From positions 1-37,562 of the forward strand of contig DAOUML010000141.1 in NCBI GenBank assembly GCA_034411635.1: 37,562 nucleotides of DNA, written 5' to 3'. Position 1 is the first letter of the stretch. Each line of letters starts with the position of its first letter. Source of the DNA: UBA8950 sp034411635 (GTDB lineage Bacteria; Chloroflexota; Anaerolineae; Anaerolineales; Villigracilaceae). Below, piece by piece: positions 7,161-15,146 of this stretch. Position numbers and translations under genes: made by a program. Below the pieces are notes generated by a model. It was not told the origin of the DNA. It worked only from the letters and a program-made list of their open reading frames with translations, and searched no databases.

Positions 7161-9623
7161 TCAATCTTTAACCATTTTTGCCACGGTCACGCCATCGCCG
7201 CCTTCGGTTTCGAGGCCAATCTCAAAGGTTGCCACCTGAGGATGGTTTCTGAGCGCGGCGCGCACTTCCTGACGAAGTTTACCCGTCCCCTTACCGTGAA
7301 TAATGCGCACAAACGGCATCCCTGAGAGATAGGCGCGGTCCAGATAATCGTCCAAACGCGCCAGAGCGTCCTCGGCCATCATCCCGCGCAAGTCCAGTTC
7401 CATGCCTGGGCCAGATTGAAGGTTTAATGCCTGCCCGGAGCCTTGCCGAAGATTTGAATCGATACGGTTCGACGCCGAACCTTTTGGAGATTTCTTAACC
7501 TTCAATGTTGGATTTTCAACGCTTTCTTCATCATCTGATTTGCGCTGAATATCAGCCAGTTTCGCCCTCACCCGCAAACTGCCCACTTGCACCTCGGCTT
7601 CGCTTTCGCCCAACGCAATAATCACGCCTTGCGAACCCAGGGAGCGCAGGATGACCTTCTCCCCAAGTTTTAACGAGCCAGTAGGCAGGTTGGCCGACTG
7701 GCTCGTTTTCCGCGCCACGGGCTGAACGACCTTCTCCTCGGCTTCTTCCAACTTTTCTTCAATTTTTGCCAACGCCTCAACCGGCTGTTTCACCTTTTTC
7801 ATTTGCCGTTTCAGCGATTCGAGGTTGCGCTTCAAAATTTCAACTTCCAACTCACCTTCAGCGCGCGCCTGGGCCAGCACTTCGCGGCGTTCTTCTTCAA
7901 TTTTTTCCAGTCGCTCGGCCAACTCACGGCGCAATTTGTGAATTTCAGCGCGCGCTTTTTCGGCTTTTTGACGTTCTTTGTGCGAAAGATTGCGCTGACG
8001 TTTGATATCATCAAGCATGTTATCGGCGCGCAAAGATTCAGGGTTCACCTCGTTACGCGCCGCTTCAAGGATAGATTCAGGCAATCCCAAACGCTGGGCA
8101 ATGGCAATGGCATTGGAACGCCCCGGAATACCAATGGTCAATTGATAGGTTGGGCGCAACGTGCGCACATCAAATTCCACGCTGGCATTAATAATGCCCG
8201 GCATACTATGAGCATAGGCCTTCAGTTCGGGGTGATGGGTAGTAACCAGAGTGGTAATACCGCGTTCCATCAAATGGGCCAGAATTGCCCGCGCCAGGGC
8301 CGCGCCTTCTTGCGGGTCGGTGCCGGCGCCGAGTTCATCCAAAATCACCAGCGAACGTTCATCAGCCGCCTGCAAAATGCGGATGATATTGGTAATATGG
8401 CCCGAAAAAGTGCTTAACGATTGTTCTATCGACTGCTCATCGCCAATATCAGCCCAAATCGATTCAAAAATGCTCAGCGAAGAACCACTCTGGGCCGGAA
8501 TGTGCATACCAGCCTGCGCCATCAGAATCAGCAAACCGACCGTTTTGAGGGCCACCGTCTTGCCGCCGGTGTTGGGGCCGGTGATAATCACCGCGCGGGT
8601 TTCGGGCGGCATGGTGAAATCAGTCGGCACAACGGTTTTGGGGTCAAGCAACGGGTGACGGGCGTGAACCAGATTTAGGGTTTGAAAGTGAGGCGTTTCA
8701 AGCGGCGATGCGTTGATCCGTTGAACGCTCAACGTTGAACGTTCAACGAAGAGAGGCTCGGCGGCCCGAATGTCCTCGGCGTATTTGGCGCGAGCAAAGG
8801 CCAAATCAAGCAGGGCCAGGGCCTCCACGCCCCAGATTAATGAATCGGCATGTTCGGCGATTTGCAGGCTAAGGGCGGCCATAATGCGTCGAATTTCATC
8901 GCGTTCAGCCAGTTGCAATTCGCGCCACTTGTTATTTAGTTCAACCACTGCCAGCGGCTCGACAAACAAGGTGGCCCCCGAAGAGGATTGATCATGGACG
9001 ATAGACTTAATGCGCCCTTTGAACTCAGCCCGCAACGGAATCACATAACGCCCATCGCGCTGGGTGATGAGCGCATCTTGCAGCATGGAAACCGTTGAAG
9101 AATCGCTGATGTACTTTTGCAGGCGGCTCATCAAACGTTCATGCGCCACGCGAATTTCGCCGCGCAAGGATGCCAGTTTGGGCGAAGCGCCGTCTAACAC
9201 CTCGCCCCGGTCTGAGACGGTGCGCGAAATCGCATCGACCAACCCGGAGGGGGTCGGCAGTCCGGTAGCAATGTCGGCCAGGCGCGGGAGTTCACCGGCG
9301 CGTTTTTCGAGGTATTTTTTCAGTTCGCGGGCAGCAATCAGGGTCGATTTAACATCCAGAACATCGACCGGATCCAACACGCCGCCACGCCGGGCCAAAT
9401 CTACTTTGGGACGAATATCATGCGCCCCACCGATGGTGGCGTCACTGGTGACAATCAAACGGCGCGCCTCGGTCACTTCCTGTTGGCGCTGTCTGATTTC
9501 GAGCAGACTGGTGGCCGGTTCAAGCGCAATCGCCAACGATTTGGAGGCCGAAAATCCGCAATAAGCGGCCAGGCGGTCAAGAACTTTGGGGTATTCGAGA
9601 ACTTGCAGGGTTTTATGATCCAT
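7161..9623 (-). CDS. mutS2: Endonuclease MutS2
   Basis: This is an 820-residue MutS2-type ATPase with nuclease activity. In the family it acts on recombination intermediates or on collided ribosomes. It has MutS core and clamp helices (1-340), Walker A GPNTGGKT (349-356), the ST-rich signature around 400-408, Walker B LVILDE (425-430), a long coiled coil rich in E/R/K (about 520-640), a KOW-like small domain (about 655-695), and a C-terminal Smr domain (741-820) with DLRG (744-747) and HGKGTG (776-781). Two stretches look like absorbed repeat DNA: residues 293-304 (8711-8748) and the RQGSGQA linker at 726-732. The Shine-Dalgarno sequence is weak (AAAGAAA). The assignment is secure. Confidence 0.96.
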   Translation of the reverse strand: MDHKTLQVLEYPKVLDRLAAYCGFSASKSLAIALEPATSLLEIRQRQQEVTEARRLIVTSDATIGGAHDIRPKVDLARRGGVLDPVDVLDVKSTLIAARELKKYLEKRAGELPRLADIATGLPTPSGLVDAISRTVSDRGEVLDGASPKLASLRGEIRVAHERLMSRLQKYISDSSTVSMLQDALITQRDGRYVIPLRAEFKGRIKSIVHDQSSSGATLFVEPLAVVELNNKWRELQLAERDEIRRIMAALSLQIAEHADSLIWGVEALALLDLAFARAKYAEDIRAAEPLFVERSTLSVQRINASPLETPHFQTLNLVHARHPLLDPKTVVPTDFTMPPETRAVIITGPNTGGKTVALKTVGLLILMAQAGMHIPAQSGSSLSIFESIWADIGDEQSIEQSLSTFSGHITNIIRILQAADERSLVILDELGAGTDPQEGAALARAILAHLMERGITTLVTTHHPELKAYAHSMPGIINASVEFDVRTLRPTYQLTIGIPGRSNAIAIAQRLGLPESILEAARNEVNPESLRADNMLDDIKRQRNLSHKERQKAEKARAEIHKLRRELAERLEKIEEERREVLAQARAEGELEVEILKRNLESLKRQMKKVKQPVEALAKIEEKLEEAEEKVVQPVARKTSQSANLPTGSLKLGEKVILRSLGSQGVIIALGESEAEVQVGSLRVRAKLADIQRKSDDEESVENPTLKVKKSPKGSASNRIDSNLRQGSGQALNLQSGPGMELDLRGMMAEDALARLDDYLDRAYLSGMPFVRIIHGKGTGKLRQEVRAALRNHPQVATFEIGLETEGGDGVTVAKMVKD
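7428..7451. repeat. Candidate dispersed motif absorbed in the mutS2 linker
   Basis: This 24-bp stretch encodes the Gly/Gln-rich RQGSGQA in the linker just before the Smr domain, where MutS2 proteins vary. The same peptide flavour (LRQ-x-x-GQA/GR) appears from repeat DNA in other genes of related genomes as I recall them. That recollection is not checked here. Confidence 0.35.
8711..8748. repeat. Overlapping CGTTGAAC palindromes inside mutS2
   Basis: CGTTGAACGTTCAACG (8733-8748) is a perfect 16-bp palindrome. It overlaps the near-palindrome CGTTGAACGCTCAACG (8719-8734), and a partial unit lies before it at 8711. The tract is in frame and encodes the VERSTLSVQRIN segment (293-304) ahead of the Walker A region. 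Confidence 0.7.
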
Positions 9624-9699
9624 AGACTTTGTTTCTTTGAGAAAAAAATACGAAGGCTTCTATTTTACCCCCGATAGGCCTGACAGATGCGAAATATAT

Positions 9700-9715
9700 G
9701 ATACCCGCGGGTATC
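9700..9715. promoter_or_regulatory. Perfect 16-bp palindrome between mutS2 and the acyltransferase gene
   Basis: GATACCCGCGGGTATC is a perfect palindrome about 80 bp upstream of mutS2 and 200 bp upstream of the acyltransferase start. It could be a repressor operator for either divergent gene. The rest of 9624-9916 shows only weak promoter-like AT stretches, such as TAAAAT near 9806. Confidence 0.35.
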
Positions 9716-9916
9716 GTTCTCCAGGCACCCTCTTTCTCTCAGCAATGTTCAATATGCGCTACGTATTCAAAGCAGGCTGGCTCATTTCCATATTGAGATT
9801 TGCTGTAAAATAGAGCGGTTATCCGGGTGCGTTTCATTATGAGTTAAAAAAATGAGACCTGACAGGCGGTGTACTCAACCTGCCAAAGTATTTCGCGCCC
9901 CAATCATCTTGTCATC

Positions 9917-11053
9917 ATGGAGGTTCGTTTGATTCCTGGACTGGATGGCCTGCGCGCCATCGCTTTTTTGTTTGTCTTGCTGGTGCATACCGATTATTTC
10001 CTGTTTGGCTGGACGGGCGTCCTGCTTTTTTTTGTGCTTTCTGGCTTCCTGATTACCGACATTCTGCTAAAAATGAAAGAAACGCTCGGCCCGCGTGATT
10101 TTTTCTATAAATTCTACGGGCGGCGTTTGCTGCGCATTTTTCCGCTGTATTATTTTTATCTTTTGCTGATGCTGGGGGTAACGGCAATTTTTATCGCCCT
10201 TGAATATCGCCCGAATTATATGTTGCTCTACCAGGAGCAACTGCCCTACGCGTTGCTCTACCTGTATAATTTTTTTCACGCCAGCGCGGGTTATGTCGAA
10301 TCACGCTTTCTAACTCATTTCTGGTCGCTTTCGGTTGAGGAGCAGTTTTACATTTTCTGGCCGCTGATTATTTTTCTGACCCCGCGCAACAGGTTAAAGC
10401 CGGTTTTGCTGGCGGCTATTTTTGCCGGGCCGCTCTTTCGCGCGCTAACCGGGTTTGTGTTCAATAGCGGAGGCTTTCCGCTTCTTTATAGCAATACGGC
10501 GGTGGGCGTCTATGTGCTGCCGTTTTCGCACATCGATGCATTTGCGATGGGGGCGTATATCTCACGCTTTGAAATTCCAAAAGCGCGCTGGCAATTGATA
10601 GGCATGGCTTTCCTGCTGCCTGCTGCCGGGCTGGGAATGGAAACCTACCTGCGCGGCGGGGTGGAATTTGTCTCCTCACTCGGATATCAATACCCGCTTG
10701 GCAATGGTCTACGCCACATTTGGGGTTACACTTTTATTAATTACACCTTCGTACTGTTAATTTATTGCGTGGTGCGCGAGAAAATGTGGGTCAGTTGGCT
10801 GGAGTGGCCGGTTTTACGCTATCTGGGCAAGATTTCTTATGGCCTGTATGTTTACCACTTTGCGATGACCTGGTTCGCCAGTAGAATCATTAACGATGCG
10901 TTGGGAATTTCGTTTGAGGCGGCCAAACCATTGATTTTAATACTGACCTTTGTCTTATCTGTAATGGCGGCCTCATTGACATTTCACTGGCTGGAAAAAC
11001 CGCTACTGGGGTTGAAAGACCGTTATTTTTCAACCAAAACGCAACAGGCATAG
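9917..11053 (+). CDS. Membrane acyltransferase (acyltransferase 3 family)
   Basis: This is an integral membrane O-acyltransferase of the family that acetylates or acylates surface sugars. The start chosen is the ATG at 9917 (378 residues) because the family begins with the LIPGLDGLRAIAFLFV pattern. An upstream in-frame ATG at 9869 would add 16 unconvincing residues. No good Shine-Dalgarno sequence is present at either. Key features are His24 in LVHTDYF (proposed catalytic His), FYGRRLLRIFPLYYFY, and WSLSVEEQFYIFWPL. About ten hydrophobic segments follow. It is convergent with a membrane-protein gene (13-bp gap). The acceptor is unknown, but several surface-glycan genes lie downstream in the window. 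Confidence 0.9.
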   Translation: MEVRLIPGLDGLRAIAFLFVLLVHTDYFLFGWTGVLLFFVLSGFLITDILLKMKETLGPRDFFYKFYGRRLLRIFPLYYFYLLLMLGVTAIFIALEYRPNYMLLYQEQLPYALLYLYNFFHASAGYVESRFLTHFWSLSVEEQFYIFWPLIIFLTPRNRLKPVLLAAIFAGPLFRALTGFVFNSGGFPLLYSNTAVGVYVLPFSHIDAFAMGAYISRFEIPKARWQLIGMAFLLPAAGLGMETYLRGGVEFVSSLGYQYPLGNGLRHIWGYTFINYTFVLLIYCVVREKMWVSWLEWPVLRYLGKISYGLYVYHFAMTWFASRIINDALGISFEAAKPLILILTFVLSVMAASLTFHWLEKPLLGLKDRYFSTKTQQA

Positions 11054-11066
11054 TTTTTATCAAGAT

Positions 11067-11723
11067 TCATGCCCGTTTGAAAAACTGATTGGCTGAAGCA
11101 ACGCAAGAAAGGCCCAGCACCACTTCACCCAGGTTGCTGATAAAAAGCCGTTCGCCTGTGCCGAAAGCGCCAGCAAAGAACATGAACAGCGCGCCAAGCG
11201 CCAGCCACTTCCAACCGCTCACACGCCAAACAGCAATGCCCATGAAAATCATGGCAAGAATGGTGGCAAAAGGAGGAATGGGTGGTAATTTATCGGGCGA
11301 AAAATTACCGTAACTCAAAATATCGGCTGTTACGCGCGTCTTTAATTCCAGCACAATCAGATCGCTATAAATACCCAACCCAATCAGAAGGGTAGTAAAC
11401 AAGCAAATCAGCGCATGGGCAGTTTTGCCCTGCGCCCACCCTAACCCGGCGTGGCGGGCAACGCCAAAGGCAAAAATGGTCAGCAGGGGCGTCCCGAAGG
11501 CGTGGCCGGCAAAGCGACCTACGCTGAGGGCATACAGCAAGTCGCCTGCCCCCAACAAAGCCCCAATGGACACAATCAGGTTATCGTAAAACAAGCCAAA
11601 CAAAACAAACACGAGCAAAACCCAGTATCCACGCCCGGCTGGCGGGCGGGTGGAAATGGCATAGCCAAGCAAAAGCAGCACGACAACAACGTAAAAAGAG
11701 TACATTAAAGTCAGCATCATCAA
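11067..11723 (-). CDS. Polytopic membrane protein of unknown function
   Basis: This 218-residue protein has about six or seven hydrophobic segments (near 5-22, 32-48, 52-70, 76-90, 103-120, 150-167 and 172-190). I do not recognise the family. The only conserved-looking charged residues within membranes are Asp47 (FYDN) and a few His/Arg at helix ends (RFAGHAFG, VARHAG). It starts 5 bases after the malic enzyme stop, so it is probably cotranscribed with it. A transport or sensing role is not supported by any motif. Alternative starts at Met2 or Met3 are equally possible. Confidence 0.65.
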   Translation of the reverse strand: MMMLTLMYSFYVVVVLLLLGYAISTRPPAGRGYWVLLVFVLFGLFYDNLIVSIGALLGAGDLLYALSVGRFAGHAFGTPLLTIFAFGVARHAGLGWAQGKTAHALICLFTTLLIGLGIYSDLIVLELKTRVTADILSYGNFSPDKLPPIPPFATILAMIFMGIAVWRVSGWKWLALGALFMFFAGAFGTGERLFISNLGEVVLGLSCVASANQFFKRA

Positions 11724-11728
11724 AAACC

Positions 11729-13078
11729 CTAATCTTCAGTATATGGGACATAATCGGCCCTGGCAACGCCCTGCTCGATGGCTTTTTGGGCCACTGCGCG
11801 GGCAACGGCCTGGTGGACTTCTTTATCGAGTGGATTGGGAACCAGATCCGCGCCGGTGGTTTTCTCGGCGATGATTTTGGCGGCGGCGAGCAGCATTTCG
11901 TAGGTGATTTCGCGGGCATTGGCATCGACTGCGCCGCGGAAAATGCCAGGGAAGCCAAGCACATTGTTGACCGATTTACCGTCGGCGGCGAAAATGGCGC
12001 CCTGGGCCAGGGCAACTTCCGGCTCGATTTCGGCATTCGGGTTGGAAAGTGCCAGGATAATTTGGCCTTTGCGCACCATTTCGGGCTTAATCAGCCCTGG
12101 CGCGCCGGTGGTGGCGATGACAATATCACAATTCGCCATAACTTCAGAAAGGGTCGCAGGATTGCCGCCAGCCTGAGCGAGGCGCGCAAGGGCATCCTGG
12201 CTCAAATCCGCGCCCCAGACCGGGTTGCCGGTCAGTCGCATCAGCATTTTGGCGGTGGCGTATCCAGCGGCGCCCAGTCCAATTTGTCCGATTTTGGCAT
12301 TTGATAAGGAAACGCCGGTTTGACGGGAGGCAACCATCAGCGCGGCGGTGGTAACGACGGCTGTGCCATGCTGGTCGTCGTGCAGGACGGGGATGTCGAG
12401 CATTTTTTGCAGGCGTTCTTCAATCTCGAAACAGCGCGGGGCCGAGATGTCTTCCAGTTGGATGGCGGCGAAGGTTGGGGCGATATTGGCAATTGTGCAA
12501 ATGATTTCTTCGGTATCTTTGGTATTGAGCAAAATCGGAATGCCCGAAAGCCCCACCAGGCTTTCCATCAGCATGGCTTTGCCCTCCATGACCGGCATAC
12601 CGGCCAATGGGCCGATGTCACCCAACCCTAAAACGGCTGTCCCGTCAGTCACGATGGCAACCATGTGGCTGGTGGAGGTATACAGGCGCGCCAGGCCGGG
12701 GTCCTGGGCAATTTTGCGGCACACGTCAGCCACGCCCGGGGTGTAGACGCGTCGCAGAATGGGCAGGGAGGTAATCGGGTAGCGCGAGCGGATGGCGATT
12801 TTGCCTTTGACGTGCATCTCCAGCACTTCGTCGCGCACGTCCAGCACTTTGACTTTGGGGTGCTGGCGCATGGCCTCGATGATTTTTTCCATCTGTTCGG
12901 GTGAATTGGCGTAGATGGAAATATCGCGCACGACATGCAGGGAGGTCTCGGTCAGCAATTGGATGGCGCCAACGCTGCCGCCGACTTCGGCAATTGCGCC
13001 CAACAAACCGGCCAGGGCGCCAACGCTCTGGTCGTTGCGAAAACGAACGGTACGCATGACTTTGGGTTCCCAGGGCAT
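11729..13078 (-). CDS. NAD(P)-dependent malic enzyme with N-terminal ACT domain
   Basis: The enzyme oxidatively decarboxylates malate to pyruvate. It has 449 residues. The N-terminal ACT domain (about 8-85) is a likely amino-acid or metabolite sensor. The malic N-domain has Tyr112 (RRVYTPGVADVC) and Lys167 (MPVMEGKAML), and the metal ligands are Glu209-Asp210 and Asp234-Asp235 (VLHDDQHGTA). The Rossmann domain starts around IGQIGLGAAGYA (about 263-275), followed by ALSNPNAEIEPE and NNVLGFPGIFRGAVD, typical of the family. The start has a plausible Shine-Dalgarno AAAGGA within the end of the upstream HAD gene (3-bp gap). The cofactor preference cannot be read with certainty. Confidence 0.93.
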   Translation of the reverse strand: MPWEPKVMRTVRFRNDQSVGALAGLLGAIAEVGGSVGAIQLLTETSLHVVRDISIYANSPEQMEKIIEAMRQHPKVKVLDVRDEVLEMHVKGKIAIRSRYPITSLPILRRVYTPGVADVCRKIAQDPGLARLYTSTSHMVAIVTDGTAVLGLGDIGPLAGMPVMEGKAMLMESLVGLSGIPILLNTKDTEEIICTIANIAPTFAAIQLEDISAPRCFEIEERLQKMLDIPVLHDDQHGTAVVTTAALMVASRQTGVSLSNAKIGQIGLGAAGYATAKMLMRLTGNPVWGADLSQDALARLAQAGGNPATLSEVMANCDIVIATTGAPGLIKPEMVRKGQIILALSNPNAEIEPEVALAQGAIFAADGKSVNNVLGFPGIFRGAVDANAREITYEMLLAAAKIIAEKTTGADLVPNPLDKEVHQAVARAVAQKAIEQGVARADYVPYTED

Positions 13079-13081
13079 GAC

Positions 13082-13798
13082 TTACATCCTTTCGAGCAGG
13101 CCAAAAATTTGGTGGTGGGTTTGGATAATAGGGCAATCGACTTCGGGGAAAACGCCGCGTGGGTCATACAGGATCGGAATCAGGCCGGCCCGGCGCGCGC
13201 CGATAATATCGGCGTAGTAATTATCGCCAACATAGACGGCTTCGCCCGGCTGCGCGCCGGCGCGTTGGGCGGCTTGCAGGAAGATTTCTGGGGCGGGTTT
13301 CCAGGCCTGGATTTGCCCGGCGGCCAGGGCAAAATTGAAATAGGGCCAGATTTCTTTTTCGCGCAGGTAATCTTCAAAGGGTTTGCTGCGATTGGAAACC
13401 ACTGCCAGGGTGTAGCCTTTCGTTTGCAAGGCGGCCAGGGTTTCGGGGACGCCCTCCAGCAGTATGTCGTTGGAAGTGTAATTGGATTCCATAAATTCGC
13501 TGATACGCGGGGCATATTCGCAGGCGCATTCTTCGTCACAACCCAGGGCGCGCAACTGACGCAGGGAATAATTGCGCCAAAACTCGCCTTCCTTTTGTTC
13601 AAAGCGTTCAATATCCGCGCGCAATTCGTCGGAGGAGGCCCAGTAGGCGTGTTCCCAACGGGCCGAGCGCAACTTGTCGGCGGGGGTGATTTGCAGGCCG
13701 AGATGGATGGCGTGTTGGACGAACAGGTCACGCCCGGAGGGTTGGCTCTCGCGCAGGGTTCCGTCGAGGTCGTAGAAGATGGCTTTTGGGGTAGGCAT
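13082..13798 (-). CDS. HAD-superfamily hydrolase
   Basis: This 238-residue phosphatase-like protein has all four HAD motifs: DLDGT with Asp10 and Asp12 at the N-terminus, VVSNR (motif II), the Lys in WKPAPEIF (motif III), and VGDNYYAD (motif IV). The inserted helical cap (about 18-110) is of subfamily I type. It lies between moaA and the malic enzyme on the same strand, with a 3-bp gap to the latter, so an operon is likely. The substrate cannot be assigned; phosphoglycolate-like or nucleotide phosphates are family possibilities only. No clear Shine-Dalgarno sequence precedes the ATG. Confidence 0.88.
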   Translation of the reverse strand: MPTPKAIFYDLDGTLRESQPSGRDLFVQHAIHLGLQITPADKLRSARWEHAYWASSDELRADIERFEQKEGEFWRNYSLRQLRALGCDEECACEYAPRISEFMESNYTSNDILLEGVPETLAALQTKGYTLAVVSNRSKPFEDYLREKEIWPYFNFALAAGQIQAWKPAPEIFLQAAQRAGAQPGEAVYVGDNYYADIIGARRAGLIPILYDPRGVFPEVDCPIIQTHHQIFGLLERM

Positions 13799-13802
13799 GG
13801 GT

Positions 13803-13899
13803 CGGTTTAATGGGATTCAGGCGTCGGGTCGAGCGATGCGGGGCGTCATCCGCCGATTTCGTTCATGGCCCGGTTTAGTGGGATATAGCCATCGTCGAG
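13803..13899. repeat. Partial direct duplication of the moaA 3' end
   Basis: Bases 13803-13833, in the spacer after moaA, match 13871-13899, inside the moaA C-terminal coding region, at about 24 of 29 positions with a 2-base gap. The repeat offset is 68 bp. Read on the minus strand the spacer copy still shows IPLNRP, like the moaA IPLNRA. It looks like a decayed tandem duplication. Confidence 0.5.
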
Positions 13900-14820
13900 G
13901 CCATGTCCCCAGGGTTTGTTCCAGACCCCATCCAGAATGAGTTGGCGCAACGTTTCGAGGCTGGCGCCGTTGCGCAGGGGGGTGAGCAGGTCGATTTCTT
14001 TTTCGCGCAGCAGGCACATGCGCAGAACGCCATCGGCGGTGAGACGGGCGCGGGTGCAGGCCGAGCAAAACGGGACGGTGACGGAGGAGATAAAGCCGAT
14101 TTCGCCCTGCGCGCCGCGAATGCGAAAGATGCGCGCTTCGCCGTCGTAGCGGTTATCGGCTTCAAGCGGGCCGAATTCGCTTTCGATTTTGGCCTGAATT
14201 TGGGCGGCGGTGATGACCTGACCGGTTTGTACATCGGTGACACCGCCGAAGGGCATCATTTCGATAAAGCGCATTTGCCAGGGCCGGTTGAGGGTGATGG
14301 CGGCCAGGTCGATGACATCTTCTTCGTTGTAGCCTTTGACGACGACGGCGTTGAGTTTGACAGGTTTCATGCCGGCGGCTTCGGCAGCCAGGATACCCTC
14401 CCAGACCTGTTCCAGTTTGCCCCAGCGGGTGAGACGTTTGAATTTTTCGGGGTCGAGGGTGTCGATGCTGACGTTGACGCGCTGCAATCCGGCTTCGGCC
14501 AGCGGTTTGGCCAGACGATTGAGCAGGATGCCGTTGGTGGTCATCGAAAGGCTGCGAATGCCGGGGGTGGAAGCAATGCCGCGCACGATTTCGACGATGT
14601 TGGCGCGCACGGTCGGTTCGCCGCCGGTTAAGCGGATTTTGTCGAAGCCGAGTTGGGCAAACAGGCGCGTGAAGAGAAAGATTTCGTCATCCTGCATTAA
14701 TTCTGCGTTGGGCCTGAAGGTTTGGTCTTCGGGCATGCAATAGATGCAGCGCAGGTTGCAGTGGTCGGTGAGGGAAATGCGTAGGTAGTGTATTTTGCGT
14801 CCAAAACGATCCAGGGCCAT
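13846..14820 (-). CDS. moaA: GTP 3',8-cyclase (molybdenum cofactor biosynthesis)
   Basis: This radical SAM enzyme performs the first step of molybdopterin synthesis, converting GTP to 3',8-cyclo-7,8-dihydro-GTP. It has 324 residues. The N-terminal SAM cluster motif is CNLRCIYC (Cys21, Cys25, Cys28). The C-terminal substrate cluster is PFCSACTRARL plus the later Cys (Cys252, Cys255, Cys269). LTGGEPTVR and the TTNG motif are typical. The protein ends in the conserved Gly-Gly tail needed for activity in the family. A Shine-Dalgarno GAGGA precedes the ATG. No other moa/mog/moe gene is in the window, so the rest of the pathway must lie elsewhere. Confidence 0.96.
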   Translation of the reverse strand: MALDRFGRKIHYLRISLTDHCNLRCIYCMPEDQTFRPNAELMQDDEIFLFTRLFAQLGFDKIRLTGGEPTVRANIVEIVRGIASTPGIRSLSMTTNGILLNRLAKPLAEAGLQRVNVSIDTLDPEKFKRLTRWGKLEQVWEGILAAEAAGMKPVKLNAVVVKGYNEEDVIDLAAITLNRPWQMRFIEMMPFGGVTDVQTGQVITAAQIQAKIESEFGPLEADNRYDGEARIFRIRGAQGEIGFISSVTVPFCSACTRARLTADGVLRMCLLREKEIDLLTPLRNGASLETLRQLILDGVWNKPWGHGLDDGYIPLNRAMNEIGG

Positions 14821-14863
14821 ATTTTCCTCGAGTTACCTTTAAGAGATGCTGAATTATACCCGC

Positions 14864-14994
14864 GTAACTGCCCACGAATATTGGTTCGTGGTGCGATACA
14901 CCATCACAGAATGGGGGGATGTCGCCTGAAGGCAAATTCTCAAATGCCTTACTCCTAAACGCGACTTGAAAGTTGCGCTACGGTAGACAATTAC
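14864..14994 (+). repeat. MITE-like dispersed element, copy 2
   Basis: This ~131-bp copy is in the same orientation as 104-236. Its ends are GTAACTGCCCAC and, on the opposite strand, GTAATTGTCTACC, so the terminal inverted repeats are well preserved. The internal dyads are CACGAA/TTCGTG (about 14872-14889) and a decayed GCGACTT/AGTTGCG. It lies between moaA (minus) and the PIN gene (plus), i.e. upstream of both, but ends before the PIN promoter. Confidence 0.75.
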
Positions 14995-15040
14995 AGAATC
15001 AGACTGTATTAGCATTGTGAAAGATGCTACCCGTCTGTAA

Positions 15041-15069
15041 TTGACGTTATCGCGCCCTCATGCTATGAT
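15041..15069 (+). promoter_or_regulatory. Sigma-70 promoter of the PIN/TRAM gene
   Basis: TTGACG (15041-15046) and TATGAT (15064-15069) are separated by exactly 17 bp. A small GTTCAG/CTGAAC hairpin (15093-15110) lies in the leader, and a Shine-Dalgarno AGGAG (15134-15138) precedes the ATG at 15147. Confidence 0.75.
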
Positions 15070-15146
15070 TTCATAGGATTTATTTTGTAACCGTTCAGCA
15101 ACAACTGAACAGTTGCCTTCTTTATTTTCTCACAGGAGTTATTTCA

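Noticed and set aside
14687..14935. Small minus-strand ORF across the moaA start and the dispersed element
   Set aside because: It is an out-of-frame shadow of moaA extended into repeat DNA.
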